A stretch of 8,860 bases of DNA from CBDTTW01 sp965363675 (GTDB lineage Bacteria; Bacteroidota; Rhodothermia; Rhodothermales; DASSAV01), in the NCBI GenBank assembly GCA_965363675.1, contig CBDTTW010000127.1:1-8860 (forward strand). The letters are read 5' to 3'. The notes under the pieces were generated by a model. The model searched no databases, was not told where the DNA came from, and saw only the letters and a program-made list of their open reading frames with translations. Positions 1-6,838 of the stretch are shown here, piece by piece. How positions within the stretch are numbered: the stretch's first letter is position 1; each line of letters starts with the position of its first letter. Position numbers and translations under genes: made by a program.

Positions 1-557
1 CCGTAGCCGGGCACGGGCGCGAGCGTCATGGCCGCCCAGTAGCCCAGCAGCAGCGCCGCCGTAAGGGAGCGCAGGCGCCCCGCCGGCCCGTATAACACCA
101 GGCAGGCCGCCGCCAGATAGCACAGCGCGATCCGCTGGAGCACCCCCATGATGCGCAGGTTCGCCAGCTCGGGGTCCAGCCCGAACGAAGGCTCGAAAAC
201 GAAAAACGGGAACGCCGCCAGCAGCAGCCCCAGGCCGAACAGAATGGCCGCCCGCCGCACCGCCTTCGCCAGCAGCGCGCGCCGGCCGGCCCCCGCCGCC
301 AGCCGCCGCTCGAACGCGAGCGGAATCGAGACGCCCACCATGAACAGGAAGAACGGAAACACCAGGTCGGTCGGCGTCAGACCGTGCCAGGCGGCATGCA
401 GCAGCGGCGGATACACCGCCCCCCAATTGCCGGGGTTGTTGACGATGATCATGCCGATGATGGTCGCCCCGCGCAGCACGTCCAGCGAGACGAGGCGCTC
501 GGCGGCGGCTTTGGCGAGGGGCATCGGAGCGGCGGCGGGTGCAGCGACGGCAGCCAT
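1..557 (-). CDS. DUF5009 / NagX-like (HGSNAT family) membrane acyltransferase, N-terminal part
   Basis: Reading the reverse strand from an ATG at 557 gives 185 residues without a stop to the left edge, so the gene is 3'-truncated by the window. The N-terminal region carries hallmarks of the bacterial relatives of heparan-alpha-glucosaminide N-acetyltransferase: SLDVLRG at 24-30, NNPGNW at 40-45, LLHAAWHGLTPTDLVFPFF at 52-70 and LRIMGVLQRIALCY at 134-147. His54, in the HAxW motif, aligns with the histidine I recall as the acetyl acceptor of the human enzyme. About five hydrophobic spans are visible (roughly 25-41, 64-82, 103-121, 136-156, 164-182), so it is an inner-membrane protein. Family role: acetyl transfer to, or handling of, amino sugars (NagX in GlcNAc use). 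It starts 14 bp after the GH3 gene stop, so the two are probably cotranscribed. An in-frame ATG at 566 is an alternative start; neither has a clear Shine-Dalgarno. The family call is firm, the substrate is inferred. Confidence 0.85.
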   Translation of the reverse strand, partial: MAAVAAPAAAPMPLAKAAAERLVSLDVLRGATIIGMIIVNNPGNWGAVYPPLLHAAWHGLTPTDLVFPFFLFMVGVSIPLAFERRLAAGAGRRALLAKAVRRAAILFGLGLLLAAFPFFVFEPSFGLDPELANLRIMGVLQRIALCYLAAACLVLYGPAGRLRSLTAALLLGYWAAMTLAPVPGY

Positions 558-571
558 AGGGCGCATGCGGT

Positions 572-3511
572 TTAGGGGCGTGGAGGCAGGGGGCGCGCCG
601 GCAGCGGCGCCGGCAAACGCTCCGGGGTAGGGGCGAAGCCGAGCGGCGTCGGGGGGCCGGTCACGGCTTCGGCGGCCACGTCGGCCAGCTTCGGGCGGAT
701 GGGCGTCAGCTTGTTGTTCTCGCGCGTGGGGTAGACGCGGTTCGTCAGCAGGATGACATAGAGCCCCTGGTCCGGGTCGATCCAGAGCGAGGTGCCTGTA
801 AAACCGGTATGCCCGAAGCTGCGCGGCCCGAAGCGCCGCCCGGCCGAGCTGTAGCCCGTGGGGGCGCGCGTGTCCCAGCCGAGCGCGCGCGTGTGCTGCT
901 GCGGGTCGGCGGGGCGGGTGAACAGGCGCACCGTCTCCGGACGGAAGAAGGCGCGCCCTCCGCGCCGCCCCTCCGAGGCCATCACAAAGGCGAACGTCGC
1001 CAAATCCTCGGCCGTCGAGAAAAGGCCCGCGTGCCCGGCCGTGCCGCCGAGCAGCCACGCCGTTTCGTCGTGCACCTCGCCCTGCAACAGCCGCCGCCGG
1101 AAGTACGTGTCCTCCTCGGTAGGCACGGCCTCCGGATCGGGGACGCCCGTGCGGCGGAAGCCGGTGTCGTACATGCCGAGCGGCTCGAAGATGGTCCGGC
1201 GCACGTACGCCCCGAACTCCTCGCCCGTGATCCGCTCCACCACGAGCGCAAGAGCGATGGGGCCGAAGTCGCTGTACTGCGACTTCGATCCGGGCGCATA
1301 TTCCAGCTTCTCGTCCATGATGGCCTCGATCACCTGCTCGCGCGTCGGCGCTCCCGTGCGGTAGAACGCCCGGAAAGGCGTCAGGCCGCCCGTATGCGTC
1401 AGGAGCTGCCGGATCGTCACGCGCTCCTTGCCGTTATGCCCGAAGGCCGGCAAGTAGCGGGCCACGGGCGCATCCAGCTCCAGCCGCCCTTCGTCGTAGA
1501 GCTTCATGAGCGCGCTCGTCGTAGCGACGACCTTCGTGAGCGACGCCAGGTCGAAGGCCGAGCGCGGCGTGACGGCGGGGCCGCCCGTATAGGTGTAGCG
1601 GCCGTAGCCGCGCAGGTGCGTAATTACGCCGTCGCGGCCCACGGCGACGGCGGCCCCCGGAAAAGCGCCCTCGGCAATGCCCGCCCGCATCAGCGAGTCG
1701 ATGGGCGCCAGTCGGGCGCTGCTCATCCCGACATCCTCCGGCAGCCCCAGGCGCGGCAGGATCTGCGGCAGCACCAGGCCCTCCCCGAATCCGTACAGCC
1801 CTGCAATCGTGATCGGCAATTGCCCCTCGACGGCGGCGCGCCCGAAAACCGCCTCCGCCGCGGCCGTCTGCGACGCCTCGGAGCCGCTGTAGGCCACGAG
1901 GTAGCCCGCCGGCGGCTTCAGCCCGGCGATCATGTACGGGTTGCCGAAGGCGATGAGGACGACCGGCTTGCCCATTTCGACGAGCCGGTCCAGAAACTGC
2001 CGGTGCGGCTCCGGCAGCCCGAGGCCGCCCGCGCCTCCGGCGTACAGAAAAGCCGGCGCCAGCACCACGTCGGCCGTGCGGGCGGCGGCCAGCGCCTCGG
2101 CAAAGGCGGTCTCCGGCGCGCGCGTGTGCAGGCGGCGCGTCTCCAGGCGCTCCGGGCGCCCGTTGCGCCGCAGTTCCGCCGCGAAGAACGCCCCGGCCGT
2201 CGTGTCGAGGCCGCCCGTGAGCGCCACGCTCAGCAGGCGCAGACCCGGCCCGCGCAAAGGCAACACCCCTCCTTCGTTGCGCAGCAGCGTCAGCGAGGCG
2301 CGCGCCGCCGCGCCGGCCGCCGCCCGGTGCGGCAGGCTCCCTACCACCCGCCGCGTCTGCTCCGGGTCCACGGTTGCGCTATGCGGCAACCCCAGTTGCT
2401 CCTTCAGGCGCAAAATCTTCCGCACCGAAACGTCGAGGCGCGCTTCCGTCAGGCGGCCGCTTGCCACGGCTTCCAGAATGGCGGCCCGCCCGGCGTACTC
2501 GTCCTCCGACATGACCAGCATGTCCGCTCCCGCCTCCACGGCGCGCACAGCGATCTCGCCCGTGCTGAAGTGCTTCGTCACCCCGCTCATGTTGAGCGCG
2601 TCCGTCACGATGAGGCCCGTATACCCCATACGCGTTTGCAGCAGATCCGTCGAAACGCGCGCGGAGAGCGAAGCGGGCACGCGCACGTCGGGCTCCAACT
2701 GCGGAAGCGCCAGGTGCCCCGTCATGATGCTCTCGACGCCCTGCCGAATCGCCGCCTGAAAAGGCGCCAGCTCCAGCGTGTCGAGGCGGTCCAGCCCGAA
2801 GGCGAGCACCGGCAGATCCGCGTGCGAGTCCGTAGCCGTGTCGCCGTGGCCGGGGAAGTGCTTGAGCGTCGGGATCGCCCCGCCCGCCCGGATGCCCGCC
2901 GCCATGGCCGTCGCCATCTCGGCCACGAGCGCCGGCCGCTCGCTGAACGAGCGCACCCCGATGACCGGGTTGGCGGGGTTGTTGTTCACGTCGGCCACCG
3001 GCGCCAGCACCTGCTGCACCCCGAGCGCGCGCGCCTCCTGCGCCGTCACGTAGCCCGCCGCATACGCCAGCAGCGGCGTCCGCGAGGCCCCGAACGCCAT
3101 GGCCCGTGGAAACGTCGTCGCCTCGGGCAGGCGCATCCCGGCGCCCCACTCCATGTCCTGCGAAACCAGCAGCGGCACGGCCGCCGCCCGCTGGAGGCGG
3201 TTCGCCAGGGCCGTTTGCCCGGCGGGCGTCCCCTGGAAGAACACGATGCCGCCCACGCCGAAATCTCGCACCAGGCGTTCCAGGCCCTCATGAGCGGCCT
3301 CCTCGCCCGCGCGGCCATAGGCGGCCGAGGCGAAAAGCTGCGCCGCCTTCCGCTCCAGCGGCATCGCGGCCAGCGTCGCCTCGGCCCACGTGAGCGCCCC
3401 GGCCTCCGGCGGCGCGGCTCCGGCCTCCGGCGGCGCCGTGGCCGGCCGCGTCGGCGCGCAGCCGGTCGCGGCGCTCAGCAGCAGGAAGAAACACGAGAGT
3501 CGGAGCGTCAT
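572..3511 (-). CDS. Lipoprotein GH3 beta-N-acetylhexosaminidase fused to a serine hydrolase (beta-lactamase-like) domain
   Basis: The protein has 979 residues. It starts MTLRLSCFFLLLSAATGC, a lipoprotein signal with the lipid-attachment Cys at 18, followed by a low-complexity linker (about 19-39). The GH3 catalytic domain (about 40-375) carries the NagZ signature KHFPGHGDTATDSH at 217-230, with the Asp228-His230 acid/base dyad of Gram-positive NagZ. The nucleophile is Asp304 in VTDALNMSGV. A second GH3 domain follows (about 400-580). The C-terminal part (about 595-945) is a class C beta-lactamase/esterase fold: SLTK at 657-660 is the SxxK nucleophile motif, YSD at 746-748 replaces the usual YxN, and HTG at 901-903 replaces KTG. 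A Pro-rich tail ends the protein. Expected role: surface or periplasmic release of GlcNAc-type sugars from wall fragments, plus an esterase, transpeptidase or peptidase activity. The frame stays open to 3682, but the lipoprotein signal and the divergent gene at 3645 argue for 3511 (3526 is also possible). Confidence 0.92.
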   Translation of the reverse strand: MTLRLSCFFLLLSAATGCAPTRPATAPPEAGAAPPEAGALTWAEATLAAMPLERKAAQLFASAAYGRAGEEAAHEGLERLVRDFGVGGIVFFQGTPAGQTALANRLQRAAAVPLLVSQDMEWGAGMRLPEATTFPRAMAFGASRTPLLAYAAGYVTAQEARALGVQQVLAPVADVNNNPANPVIGVRSFSERPALVAEMATAMAAGIRAGGAIPTLKHFPGHGDTATDSHADLPVLAFGLDRLDTLELAPFQAAIRQGVESIMTGHLALPQLEPDVRVPASLSARVSTDLLQTRMGYTGLIVTDALNMSGVTKHFSTGEIAVRAVEAGADMLVMSEDEYAGRAAILEAVASGRLTEARLDVSVRKILRLKEQLGLPHSATVDPEQTRRVVGSLPHRAAAGAAARASLTLLRNEGGVLPLRGPGLRLLSVALTGGLDTTAGAFFAAELRRNGRPERLETRRLHTRAPETAFAEALAAARTADVVLAPAFLYAGGAGGLGLPEPHRQFLDRLVEMGKPVVLIAFGNPYMIAGLKPPAGYLVAYSGSEASQTAAAEAVFGRAAVEGQLPITIAGLYGFGEGLVLPQILPRLGLPEDVGMSSARLAPIDSLMRAGIAEGAFPGAAVAVGRDGVITHLRGYGRYTYTGGPAVTPRSAFDLASLTKVVATTSALMKLYDEGRLELDAPVARYLPAFGHNGKERVTIRQLLTHTGGLTPFRAFYRTGAPTREQVIEAIMDEKLEYAPGSKSQYSDFGPIALALVVERITGEEFGAYVRRTIFEPLGMYDTGFRRTGVPDPEAVPTEEDTYFRRRLLQGEVHDETAWLLGGTAGHAGLFSTAEDLATFAFVMASEGRRGGRAFFRPETVRLFTRPADPQQHTRALGWDTRAPTGYSSAGRRFGPRSFGHTGFTGTSLWIDPDQGLYVILLTNRVYPTRENNKLTPIRPKLADVAAEAVTGPPTPLGFAPTPERLPAPLPARPLPPRP
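3400..3441 (-). repeat. Two 21-bp tandem units encoding a 7-residue linker repeat
   Basis: Two adjacent 21-bp units (3400-3420 and 3421-3441) share their first 16 bases exactly. On the minus strand they encode the doubled APPEAGA segment just after the lipid-attachment Cys of the GH3 lipoprotein (about residues 27-39). The unit is a multiple of three, so the frame is kept. It lengthens the flexible tether between membrane anchor and catalytic domain and probably arose by slippage. Confidence 0.8.
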
Positions 3512-3644
3512 CGGGCAGGGCGTCATAGAGGCGGCAGCGGAGGGGGCGCGCAAAAAAGCGTACAAGAAGTTAATTACACGGCAGAGGTTTAGCGACCCCG
3601 GTGTTAGTTTCCCGGAGCAGACCGGCGCGAGCACAGGAAGGACT
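3512..3644. promoter_or_regulatory. Divergent intergenic region with AT-rich island (putative back-to-back promoters)
   Basis: This 133-bp gap separates the GH3 gene (minus) from the 141-aa gene (plus) and should hold promoters for both. Positions about 3551-3590 are clearly AT-richer than the surroundings, with an A6 run near 3552 and TTAATTA near 3570. Facing plus, TTAGTTTC near 3604-3611 weakly resembles the Bacteroidota -7 element TAnnTTTG. Facing minus, TACGCTTTTTTG (about 3551-3562) is a comparable weak match. Neither has a convincing upstream TTG element, so exact promoter positions are not claimed. Confidence 0.4.
3635..3641 (+). promoter_or_regulatory. Shine-Dalgarno-like AGGAAGG before the 141-aa gene
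   Basis: AGGAAGG lies three bases upstream of the ATG at 3645. It is the best purine-rich ribosome-binding sequence I see before any start here and decides the start of this gene within a frame that stays open from 3390. The short spacing is slightly unusual, so a contribution by chance cannot be excluded. Confidence 0.55.
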
Positions 3645-4070
3645 ATGGGAAGGATCATCGAGACGGGCGATACGGCCGCCAAACGACGGCACGGGCATCT
3701 GCGCTCCTGCGCCGAAGCGCTCCGGCTGCTGGCCGAGCGCCCCTACATCGGCGACGAGGAAAAGGACCTGCTCGCCTTCCTCGTCTTCACGCTCCGCGCC
3801 GTCTACGCCGACATCGACCAGAGCGCCCAGGCGTGGGACGACAAGGGCTACTGGAAGAAGGCCGAAGCCCTCCGCGACGCCTGGCGCTGGAGCCGCGCCG
3901 CCGCCCAAGCGCTCGAAGCCCTCGTGCGCCAGGGGCGCTGGCAGGATGCCCCGGACCAACTCATCGGCCTGGTTCCCCATTTCCAGGGCATCACCATCGC
4001 GGCGCAAACCCGCGACGCCGACTGGTGGTGCGGCGCCTACCGGGCGCTTCTGCGCGAGCGCGCCGCCTGA
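3645..4070 (+). CDS. Conserved-looking Trp-rich helical protein of unknown function (141 aa)
   Basis: I do not recognise this family. The start ATG at 3645 is chosen for the AGGAAGG just upstream and because the longer frame would run into the divergent GH3 gene. The protein has no signal peptide or membrane span and looks soluble and mostly alpha-helical. Helical blocks are about 17-32 (heptad-like leucines), 38-60 (EEKDLLAFLVFTLRAVYADI), 66-95 and 100-112. Seven tryptophans in 141 residues stand out: AWDDKGYWKK at 63-72, AWRWSR at 79-84, RW at 98-99 and DADWWCGAY at 124-132. The segment around 77-99 and the DADWWCGAYRAL end look like conserved packing or binding surfaces. Coding style matches its neighbours (GC-rich third positions), so it appears native. 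It is followed after about 85 bp by the YqgE gene on the same strand. The gene call is good; no function can be assigned. Confidence 0.75.
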   Translation: MGRIIETGDTAAKRRHGHLRSCAEALRLLAERPYIGDEEKDLLAFLVFTLRAVYADIDQSAQAWDDKGYWKKAEALRDAWRWSRAAAQALEALVRQGRWQDAPDQLIGLVPHFQGITIAAQTRDADWWCGAYRALLRERAA

Positions 4071-4097
4071 GCCGCCCCGAGAACCACGCGCCGGGGC

Positions 4098-4126
4098 TTG
4101 CATTCCCGCGCTTCGCTTAGTAGCAT
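4098..4126 (+). promoter_or_regulatory. Putative sigma70-like promoter upstream of the YqgE/AlgH gene
   Basis: TTGCAT at 4098-4103 is separated by 17 bp from TAGCAT at 4121-4126. The second hexamer shares TA..AT with TATAAT, and the first shares only TTG with the -35 consensus. A transcript from here would begin near 4133, about 20-40 bases before the candidate ATGs. The spacing is ideal but the hexamers are weak. Confidence 0.3.
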
Positions 4127-4154
4127 AGAGGCGCTCGTACGCACCCCCTTTTTC

Positions 4155-4730
4155 ATGGCATCACGGCACGGCATGTCTTCTTCCCTGCAGGAGCCGCGCA
4201 CCGGCGCCCTGCTCATCGCCCCCCCGTCCCTCATGGACCCCAACTTCCGGCGGTCCGTCGTCCTGCTGTGCGAGCACAACGAGGAGGGCAGCTTCGGGCT
4301 TATCCTCAACCGCCCCCTGGAACTGCACCTGAACGACGTGCTCGACGACGTAGCCCCCTGCGAAGATGCGCTCTCGCTCGGCGGCCCCGTCGAGCCTAAC
4401 ACGCTGCACTTCCTGCACGGCAACCCCGAGGTCGCCGGGGCCGTCGAGATTTACGACGGCATCTATTGGGGCGGCGACTTCGAGGCCATCAAGGACCTGG
4501 CCCGCGCCAACGGCGCCGCCGAGCCGCTGCGCTTCTTCCTCGGCTACGCCGGCTGGGGCGCCGAGCAGCTCCGCACCGAAATGGAGGATGCCGGCTGGAT
4601 TCTGGCCGAGGCCGAGGCCGCCCTTGTCTTTCCCGAAGACCCCCGGCAGCTCTGGCGCACCATTTTGCGCCGCATGGGCGGCGAGTACGCCCTGCTGGCC
4701 AACTACCCCGACGACCCGCGCCTCAACTAG
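4155..4730 (+). CDS. YqgE/AlgH family protein (DUF179)
   Basis: A 191-residue cytosolic protein with the full DUF179 pattern: GALLIAPPSLMDPNFRRSVV at 17-36, continuing into a CEH motif at 39-41; GLILNRP at 48-54; SLGGPV at 74-79; and GYAGWGAEQL at 130-139, followed by acidic residues and a conserved Trp at 167. The length fits the family. Its biochemical activity is not established: homologues are called AlgH after alginate regulation in Pseudomonas, but that role does not transfer here. The match to the Bacteroidota version (HNEEGSFGLILNRPLEL) is close. I use the ATG at 4155. ATG 4173 (185 aa, MSSSLQEP) is an equally plausible start, and neither has a Shine-Dalgarno. The 4098 extension starts with TTG inside the putative promoter and is rejected. 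The next gene, pncB, follows 51 bp later on the same strand. Confidence 0.92.
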   Translation: MASRHGMSSSLQEPRTGALLIAPPSLMDPNFRRSVVLLCEHNEEGSFGLILNRPLELHLNDVLDDVAPCEDALSLGGPVEPNTLHFLHGNPEVAGAVEIYDGIYWGGDFEAIKDLARANGAAEPLRFFLGYAGWGAEQLRTEMEDAGWILAEAEAALVFPEDPRQLWRTILRRMGGEYALLANYPDDPRLN

Positions 4731-4781
4731 TCTGCCGCGCCTCCGGGGCTCCGCCCTCACACGCCAACCTCGACCGACGGA

Positions 4782-6131
4782 ATGCTCACGGAAGCCTGGG
4801 TAAGCCCCCGCAACGCCGCGCTCTTTGCGGACTGGTACGAGCTGACGATGCTGCAAGCCTACCACCGCGAGGGGATGAACGGCCCGGCCGTCTTCGACCT
4901 GTTCCTGCGGCGCATGGGCGCGCGCAACTACCTGCTCGGCTGCGGCCTGGAAACGGTGCTCGACTACCTGGAGGCGCTGCGCTTCACCGACGAAACGCTG
5001 GAGTGCCTGCGCCGCCTCGGCCCGTTCGACGACGCCTTCCTGAGCCGGCTGGAAGCCTTCCGCTTTACCGGAACGGTCTACGCCATGCCCGAAGGAACCG
5101 TTTGCTTTGCCGAGGAACCGCTTATCCAGGTGGCCGCCCCGCTCGGCGAGGCCCAGATCGTCGAGACGTTCCTGCTCAACCAGTGCACCTTCCAGACCGG
5201 CGTCGCCTCGAAGGCGGCGCGCGTGGTGCTGGCCGCCGCCGGCCGCGACGTGGTGGACTTCGGCATGCGCCGCGCGCACGGCGCCGACGCGGCCCTGCGC
5301 GGAGCGCGCGCCTGCTGCGTTGCAGGCTTTGCAGGCACCTCCAACGCCCTTGCCGCCTGCGCCTTCGGGCTGCCGCCGGTGGGCACCATGGCCCATAGCT
5401 ACATCCAGGCGCACCCTGCCGAGGCCGAGGCGTTCAGCCGTTACGCGGCGCTCTACCCCGGCGCAACGCTCCTCGTGGACACCTACGACACGCTCGGCGG
5501 CGTCCGCACGCTCATCACGCTCTACGAGGCCGACCCCGAAGGCTTCCGCGTCGGCGCCATCCGCCTCGACTCCGGCGACCTCGCCGCCCTTGCCCGCGAG
5601 GCGCGCCGGCTGCTCGACGCCGCCGGGCTGCGCCAAATCCGCATCCTCGCCAGCAGCAGCCTCGACGAGCACCGTGTGGCCGAACTCGTGGCGGCGGGCG
5701 CGCCCATCGACGGCTTCGGCGTGGGCACGCGCGTCGGCGCCCTCGCCGATCAGCCTTACCTCGATAGCGTCTACAAACTCACCGAGTACAACGGCGAGGG
5801 CCGCATGAAGCTCTCCGCCGCGAAGTCGAACCTGCCGGGGCTGAAACAGGTCTACCGCGCCTTCTCCGGCGACGAGATGCAGCACGACACCGTGGCCGCC
5901 CGCGACGAAGCCCCGCCCGAAGGCGTCCCGATGCTCGAACGCGTCATGCACGAAGGGCGGCGCACCCGCCCGCCCGAGCCGCTGGAAGAAACGCGCGACC
6001 GGGCGCGCCGCAACCTGGCGGCCCTTCCGGCGGCGCTCCGGGCGCTCGAACCCGCCCCGGCGCCCTACCCGGTGCGCGTCAGCCCCGAACTGGCGCGGCG
6101 CACCGAGGCCCTCCGCCGACGCTTGCGCTAA
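4782..6131 (+). CDS. pncB: Nicotinate phosphoribosyltransferase (NAPRTase)
   Basis: A 449-residue cytosolic enzyme of the Preiss-Handler NAD salvage route. It couples nicotinate and PRPP, with ATP hydrolysis, to nicotinate mononucleotide (EC 6.3.4.21). Family signatures run in order: DWYELTM at 17-23, FDLFLRRM at 38-45, the FGMRRAHG substrate-site motif at 160-167, GTMAHSY at 201-207 with His205 in the position of the phosphorylated histidine, DTYDTLGG at 233-240, RLDSGDL at 261-267, DGFGVGT at 310-316, YKL at 331-333, and KLS..KSNLPGLKQVYR around 343-359. Length and motif order are those of an intact enzyme. The Arg/Ala/Pro-rich C-terminal 60 residues are lineage-style filler. The ATG at 4782 gives an N-terminus that reaches DWYELTM at the usual distance. 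The yqgE stop lies 51 bp upstream, so the two may share a transcript, but no functional link is evident. Confidence 0.96.
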   Translation: MLTEAWVSPRNAALFADWYELTMLQAYHREGMNGPAVFDLFLRRMGARNYLLGCGLETVLDYLEALRFTDETLECLRRLGPFDDAFLSRLEAFRFTGTVYAMPEGTVCFAEEPLIQVAAPLGEAQIVETFLLNQCTFQTGVASKAARVVLAAAGRDVVDFGMRRAHGADAALRGARACCVAGFAGTSNALAACAFGLPPVGTMAHSYIQAHPAEAEAFSRYAALYPGATLLVDTYDTLGGVRTLITLYEADPEGFRVGAIRLDSGDLAALAREARRLLDAAGLRQIRILASSSLDEHRVAELVAAGAPIDGFGVGTRVGALADQPYLDSVYKLTEYNGEGRMKLSAAKSNLPGLKQVYRAFSGDEMQHDTVAARDEAPPEGVPMLERVMHEGRRTRPPEPLEETRDRARRNLAALPAALRALEPAPAPYPVRVSPELARRTEALRRRLR

Positions 6132-6832
6132 AGGTCGCCCTGCTGCGGCCGCACCAGCAGTTCCTCCACGACGGCGCGTCCGGAGAGGGCGTACAGCCCC
6201 GCAATCACCTCGGCGATGTCCTCCGGCGCAATGAACCGCTCCTCGGGCAAATCCGTGCTCGCCCAGCTCTCGGTCAGCGTAGCCCCCGGCAGCAGGGCCG
6301 TCACGCGCAGCCCGTGCGGCTTCGTCTCCTCGCGCACCGAGCGCGCCAGCCCGAGCAGCCCGTGCTTGGCGGCGCAGTAGGCCGCCCCGCTCGGGTACGC
6401 CCGCACCGAGGCCACCGACCCGACGTAAACGATCAGCCCGCGCCTGCGCTCCAGCATCGGCGGCAGAAACGCGCGCGTCACGAGGAAGCCGCTCGTCAGG
6501 TTAACCTCCACCTGCGCCCGGAACTCGGCCGGCGACGTTTCGAGCAGCGTGCCCGGCCGGAAAGCGCCCGCATTGCTCACGAGCAGATCCGGCGCCCCGA
6601 ACCGGTCGAGCGCCACGGCGGCGGCGGCGTTCACGGCGCGCTCGTCGGTCACGTCGGCGGGCAAAGCCAGCGCCTCGGCGCCCCGGCGGCGGCAGGCGGC
6701 GGCCACAGCCTCTAGCTGGTCCGCGCTGCGCGCCACGAGCGCCAGGCGCGCGCCCGGCAGCCCGGCCAGGCGCTGCGCCGTCGCCGCGCCGATGCCTCGG
6801 CCGGCGCCCGTGATCACAATCGTAGCGGGCAT
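6128..6832 (-). CDS. Short-chain dehydrogenase/reductase, probable sepiapterin reductase
   Basis: A 234-residue classical SDR with a Rossmann fold. Cofactor motif TGAGRGIG is at 8-15, with Arg35 after the second strand (ALVARS), which favours NADP(H). Asp60 is in PADVTD, SNAG at 86-89, Asn111, then the catalytic set Ser139, Tyr152 and Lys156 (YCAAK), and LPGAT at 181-185. The segment TESW near 187-190, the downstream PEDIA at 203-207, and the tail VVEELLVRPQQGDL match, from memory, the Chlorobium tepidum sepiapterin reductase (TPMW, PEDIA, VVEEIILRPTSGDI). Context supports this: it lies 6 bp after folE, which follows a PTPS gene, so it would catalyse the NADPH-dependent reduction of 6-pyruvoyl-tetrahydropterin to tetrahydrobiopterin. 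Its stop codon overlaps that of the convergent pncB by four bases. The SDR call is firm. The substrate rests on tail similarity and gene order; a generic ketoreductase is the alternative. Confidence 0.88.
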   Translation of the reverse strand: MPATIVITGAGRGIGAATAQRLAGLPGARLALVARSADQLEAVAAACRRRGAEALALPADVTDERAVNAAAAVALDRFGAPDLLVSNAGAFRPGTLLETSPAEFRAQVEVNLTSGFLVTRAFLPPMLERRRGLIVYVGSVASVRAYPSGAAYCAAKHGLLGLARSVREETKPHGLRVTALLPGATLTESWASTDLPEERFIAPEDIAEVIAGLYALSGRAVVEELLVRPQQGDL

Positions 6833-6838
6833 ATGCGG

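Noticed and set aside
148..630. A 160-codon plus-strand frame at the left end
   Set aside because: The opposite strand encodes clear DUF5009 motifs across 1-557; this frame is a Ser/Arg/Ala-rich shadow.
809..3592. A 927-codon open frame on the plus strand opposite the GH3 gene
   Set aside because: The product is Arg/Gln/Ala/Pro-rich with no recognisable domain, and it lies antisense to a protein with clear GH3 and serine hydrolase motifs. Long antisense frames are expected at this GC content.
3390..3644. N-terminal extension of the 141-aa protein to 3390
   Set aside because: It would overlap the GH3 lipoprotein N-terminus and ignore the ribosome-binding sequence before 3645; the extension is low complexity.
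3512..3682. N-terminal extension of the GH3 protein to 3682
   Set aside because: It would place 57 residues before a perfect lipoprotein signal peptide and overlap the start of the divergent 141-aa gene.
5320..5336. TTGCAGGC repeated with a 9-bp period inside pncB
   Set aside because: It simply encodes the similar VAG-FAG residues of a normal NAPRTase segment; no sign of a regulatory role.
4161..5951. A 596-codon open frame on the minus strand opposite yqgE and pncB
   Set aside because: Low-complexity Gly/Ala/Val/His sequence antisense to two well-supported genes; a codon-bias shadow.
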